Below are positions 60,217 through 64,000 of a stretch of 64,000 bases of DNA, piece after piece (the first letter of the stretch is position 1; every line of letters begins with the position of its first letter). Under the pieces are notes generated by a model that saw only the letters and a list, made by a program, of their open reading frames with translations, searched no databases and was not told where the DNA came from. Source of the stretch: Papaver somniferum (taxonomy: Eukaryota; Streptophyta; Magnoliopsida; Ranunculales; Papaveraceae); contig NC_039366.1 of assembly GCF_003573695.1 (NCBI RefSeq), positions 164,872,339-164,936,338 of the forward strand. The letters are read 5' to 3'. Made by a program: the position numbers and the translations under genes.

Positions 60217-60459
60217 ACACTGTATAACAATGATCGAGAGCTTTTGTTTTCTCATTGTTTTGGCTACGGAACTTCAACAACTATGATGTCGAATTGAACA
60301 TCTATGAAATCATGGGAGTACTTGGAAAAGACGAAGTTTTCAAGTAACGTTGAAGCACCAAGGAGATCAAGCATGTGGACGAGAAGCTACAAAGTTTTAT
60401 TTATTTTGTAATCCATATGTATTGATAGTTTTGTCACTAAAATTGACAAAGGGGGAGAT
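60217..60459 (+). other. SIRE-like internal 3' end, right of the nested gypsy element
   Basis: It resumes the interrupted SIRE-like text (ACACTGTATAACAATGATCG, parallel to 17867 onwards) and ends with the polypurine tract AAAGGGGGAGAT at 60448-60459. Confidence 0.85.
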
Positions 60460-62898
60460 TGTTAGAGCATTGCTCGGTCGAACTCGCATGCGTTGCTATC
60501 TCAAGAATGTTTGTCAATATTAATGATCAAAACTATATGTCTTGATTTCTAGTATACATATGACTAAGTCTCAGTCTAGGATAGTTAGGAATAGTCGAGC
60601 TCCAGACTCCATGGCGATTATCTTGCAAAGACGAAAAACTACTCAAGGAACTAATGGAACTTCATCCGACCAAAAGGTATGTGGAGACTTGAACTCATCT
60701 TGTCACTCAAAAGTCTATCTACTCTATATCCTACTCTTGAGACAAAAGTCATATAAGTATGATAGTTTTCATACATACACATTTGCTATTTCGAGCCGAG
60801 TTTACTCGCCTATCTTTTTATCGAAATACGTGTTGGTAAGATTTTGCTTTAACCATCTTCATCTTTACCCATGACGAAAGTCATGATGATGTTTCAATCT
60901 TGAAAATGACTTTGATGACGATAGTCGATTCTTTATGTCTAACGACTGTTATAACATTATAGAAGAATGTTTCAATAATTGAAATGTAGAGTTGAGAATA
61001 TGTAACCACCTATGGATGTACTCATATAGTGTGTTCACACATTAGTGTATAAATCCATGTGCCGGAAACCAAGTGCGTGCATATGTATGCATGCGGTATT
61101 GGTGAAGGAGACAGGTTGGGTGCGCGTACTGGCGGAAATTCACGTCTGTGAAATTCTGCAGAGTTTGAAGTTTACGAACTCAAAAACCAGTCACCTTAGG
61201 TAAGCGTACTGGCGGAACTTTTTCACCCGAAAAAGTCTGCTGAGTTTAGAAACTAAAACCAACTCAAAATACGGTAGCTAAGGTACGCGTACCCAAGCTA
61301 GTTATTTCTCAAATCGGTAGTTCATGGACTTAAAACAATAATTTATAAGGAACGCAATCTTTGGAAACCATGGGTATATTGTTCATGAATTGATTCAAAT
61401 GAATCAAACCGATTTTGTTTCAATTGTGTCTATGTATAAAGATCTAAGCAATTGAACAACTTTTGAACTAGTTCTTATGAGTCATTTGAACTAGTTATGA
61501 GAAAGATGAATACGATTAATATGAAAGCACTCATATGGCTAACCATTGGTCAACCATTTGTGAACCAACCAATATACACGTTTAGGTACGGTTACTCAAA
61601 CCTAAATGAATACATTTTATTTGTGTGTGACAAGCTAAGTTTCGATCTAACGGTTGAAAGATATTAGCTTGGATAAATCAGGTTTTTCATCTAATGGTGA
61701 TTATTGAATGCTTTGTTACCAAGGTAACCTAGATTGCAAACCCTGATTTGAAAACTATATAAGGAGACGTCTAGCAACTGTACAAAACTAATCACCACAC
61801 CTCCTGTGTGATACTAGTTGGTTTGCTAGAGTCGATTCTCCTTTAATCATAGGTTTCTTCTCGAGACTATGTCGATTAACGACTTAAAGAATTCATTGGG
61901 ATTGTGAAGCCAGACGAAACTACTTCTCTTGTAGTTGAGCGATCTGATTTCCATTTTCTATCGTACGAGTTCAATTAAATAATTGACTTGAGATTATATC
62001 TCCGATAGGCCAAGATAAAAATAAATCACAAACATCTTCGTCTCATCATTTGTGATTCCGAAATATCTAGTTTCGCCAACATACGATTTAGATTATTGTG
62101 AGGTGATTGATAATATTAGGTTGTTCTTCGGGAATATAAGTCTTGTTTATCAATTAGTTCTTGTTCACCTTAATTTTTATCAAAAGACAGAACAAAAATT
62201 TTAGGTTTATCTATGAGAGACAGGTTTATCTATCCTTGTAGACTTTTCCGTGTGATACAGATTTGTTTACAAAAGTCTTCCACTTTGGGTCGTAGCAACT
62301 CTTGGTTGTGGGTGAAATCAGCTAAAGAAATCAAGTGTGTAGTATCCTGCTGGGATCAGAGACGTAAGGAGCGCAGTTGTACCTTGAATCAGTGTGAGAT
62401 TGATTAGGGTTCAACTACAGTCCAGACCGAAGTTAGTTTGTAGTAGGCTAGTGTCTGTAGCGGCTTAATAAAGTGCGGTGTTCAATCTGGACTAGGTCCC
62501 GGGGTTTTTCTACATTTGCGGTTTCCTCGTTAACAAAATTTCTGGTGTCTGTGTTATTTCTATTCCGCATTATATTTTGTTATATAATTGAAATATCACA
62601 GGTTGTGCGTTGTATCGATCAATAGTGAAATCCAACCTTGGTTGTTGATTGGATATTGATTGATCCTTGGATATTGGTCTTTGGTACCATCCAAGTTTAT
62701 CTCTCTTGTATTTAATCGAGACTCGCAGATTGCTTGAGTAAGATTTAAATCAAGAGATAGAGATATTAACTCCTTGATATATTTTTTATTAAGATTGAGT
62801 CTGACTGTCTAGTTGATTCTCTTAAAAGTATATTAGAGTTAGTTCATACAGATTGCTAATCGAAATATTGGGTGAGGTTGTTATACCCCGCATTTTCA
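60460..62898 (+). repeat. 3' LTR of the second SIRE-like element
   Basis: It runs from TGTTAGAGCATTGC to GCATTTTCA. It is related to the LTRs of the first element but clearly more distant. In place of the GTCCGCGAACT array it has a TGGCGGAA..GAAATTCTGC-type repeat at about 61125-61250, and a TATATAAGG box at about 61756. Confidence 0.9.
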
Positions 62899-63593
62899 AG
62901 GTTAAATATAGTTTTTACTATTATATGGCGGTCCCCATGGTTATGATGTTACCTTTCTTACTTCATCCATTTTAGTGTATCAGAGAGTCGACGCTAAATA
63001 TGGTTTTAACAGTAAGCTTGTGTGTCCTTATATCTATATTTAATATGATTATATTATATTGTCGACTAACAAAATCTTAATAATATATTGCATATGTATT
63101 GTTGGGGGGAAGTGCATCAATATTGTTTCAGTTATCTTTCTAGTGTTCCAAGCAATACATTAGATGTACGTAAGATGTAAGAACCTTTATATGCTTTGAA
63201 GTTATTAGTTTACTATAGTTACTTATGTAAGATGTCTTTTTTAATTGGATGCGGTAAAAATACTTTTTCTTTTTCATTTTCAATCTTTCATTTTTTTTAT
63301 TTATTTTTTTTGCGAGAAGAAGGTGAAGTTTATTGTTAGCAGTAAACACATGTTACTCTATCTTATATACCAAATAAAAGTTACAAAAACTACTTAGTTC
63401 ATACTAAGAGCAATTCAAAATAGTGGACACTTCAAAAAGTTGTATTAGCAAAATATTCAAACATGGATATCGTGTCTTACAAGAGGAATACCATCTTTTG
63501 TATAACATTGTGTACCACCCTAATTGTGTGGTAAAAGAATTATGTCCCTTGAATTCCCAATTCGAGTTGATTCTCCTATCAATCAATTGGTGT
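62899..63593. other. Right flank of the second SIRE-like element
   Basis: It starts with the AGGTT duplication and continues with a diverged copy of the left flank (TTTTTACTATTATATGGCGG to GAGAGTCG, about 62909-62993), followed by TAAATATGGTTTTAACAG. The rest is AT-rich without a recognised gene. Confidence 0.5.
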
Positions 63594-63860
63594 TCACCTA
63601 TCCTCCATGGCTTCTGAAGATACGCATGTTAACTCACATGCCTTAACAAAAAAATTGCATAAATATTCAAACTGAGTCATGTAGTTCAAAATATTAAGAA
63701 CATCCACTTCTCCGTAGCTGGACGGTACAAGGAGGTTATTGATTGGCGACCTCCAAAGTTCAACTACGTATTTCTTATTCCATAGATAGATACCATTGAT
63801 GACAAAGTCTAAAGGAGGTGAAATATTTTGTTCTTGTTTTTGGAAGATGATGACAATGTC
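63594..63860 (-). other. Unrecognised protein-like open frame, minus strand
   Basis: An 89-codon frame without an early Met lies between a stop at 63861 and a TGA at 63594-63596. It reads DIVIIFQKQEQNISPPLDFV, then INGIYLWNKKYVVELWRSPI and further VDVLNILNYMTQFEYLCNFF. It has balanced composition with Trp, Tyr and Cys, unlike the AT-rich surroundings. The family was not recognised. It may be an exon of a gene extending beyond the window end, or a relic. Confidence 0.25.
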
Positions 63861-64000
63861 TTACAGAAAGAGAATTTCATTATCTATTTGTTTCTCTATT
63901 CTTTACATTTAAGTCGAATAGAAGACAATCAAAAAATTAATATGAGAAAAAAATATTTATTTTTATATTGTATAAGATATAGATTTTAACAAGTTTCGAA

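Larger units (their letters stand above)
44519..62898 (+). mobile_element. Second SIRE-like Copia element, rearranged, with a nested gypsy insertion
   Basis: The left end TGTTAGAGCATTG at 44519 and the right end TTTTCA at 62898 are flanked by exact 5-bp duplications AGGTT (44514-44518 and 62899-62903). The 3' LTR is whole (60460-62898, 2,439 bp) and is preceded by AAAGGGGGAGAT. The 5' LTR is only about 740 bases long before it changes to unrelated sequence. Internal family sequence resumes at about 46770 and is split at 47681 by the gypsy element. No gag or pol remains. It is a diverged relative of the element at 12151-20477. Confidence 0.9.

Noticed and set aside
63404..63617. Overlapping 60-64 codon frames on both strands
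   Set aside because: They overlap one another antisense and have no family resemblance; the longer minus-strand frame 63594-63860 was preferred as a tentative entry.

Overview
The window is plant nuclear DNA. Genes have many short GT-AG introns, two encode chloroplast-targeted proteins, and most of the sequence is nested LTR retrotransposons, a LINE, PMD (plant mobile domain)-bearing elements and MITE-like foldbacks. Codon and protein style suggest a eudicot; a basal eudicot such as a poppy relative is an inference only. No bacterial-type features, rRNA or CRISPR arrays were seen.

Layout. 1-570: tail of an F-box/FBD-type gene that breaks off, followed by an RNase H-like fragment. 946-4585 (minus): an intact seven-exon LRR receptor-like pseudokinase of the At3g03770 type (796 aa). 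5589-6052: a MITE with internal short repeats. 7643-10520 (minus): a three-exon plastid J-domain membrane protein (314 aa). 11460-11930: a possible small two-exon gene of unknown function. 12022-23198: a broken minus-strand PMD gene split by a complete SIRE/Maximus-like Copia element (12151-20477) that lacks pol. 23199-26137: a second PMD element with 15-bp terminal inverted repeats, clustered subterminal palindromes and a coiled-coil partner ORF. 26712-30517: a degenerate Copia gag-pol lying directly downstream of 30981-34871 (minus), which is an intact 13-exon NOL (chlorophyll b reductase, 347 aa). 35311-38383 (minus): a dead LINE with a 32-base G run. 40023-40420: a long-armed foldback element in a TA microsatellite. 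43233-43472: a gypsy integrase remnant. 44519-62898: a second, rearranged member of the same SIRE-like family, into which a Tat-like gypsy element (47682-60211) has inserted; both have exact 5-bp target duplications. The last kilobase holds a short unrecognised open frame.

Three genes look functional: the LRR pseudokinase, the J protein and NOL. For each, the exon boundaries were worked out by hand from GT/AG sites, and the summed exon length is an exact multiple of three. The remainder is a record of successive insertions whose relative order can be read from nesting and target-site duplications. The least ordinary material is the pair of PMD elements (12.0-26.1 kb), with their palindromic ends and two co-oriented ORFs in the second, and the pol-less SIRE-like family, with its stem-loop array and short downstream ORF.
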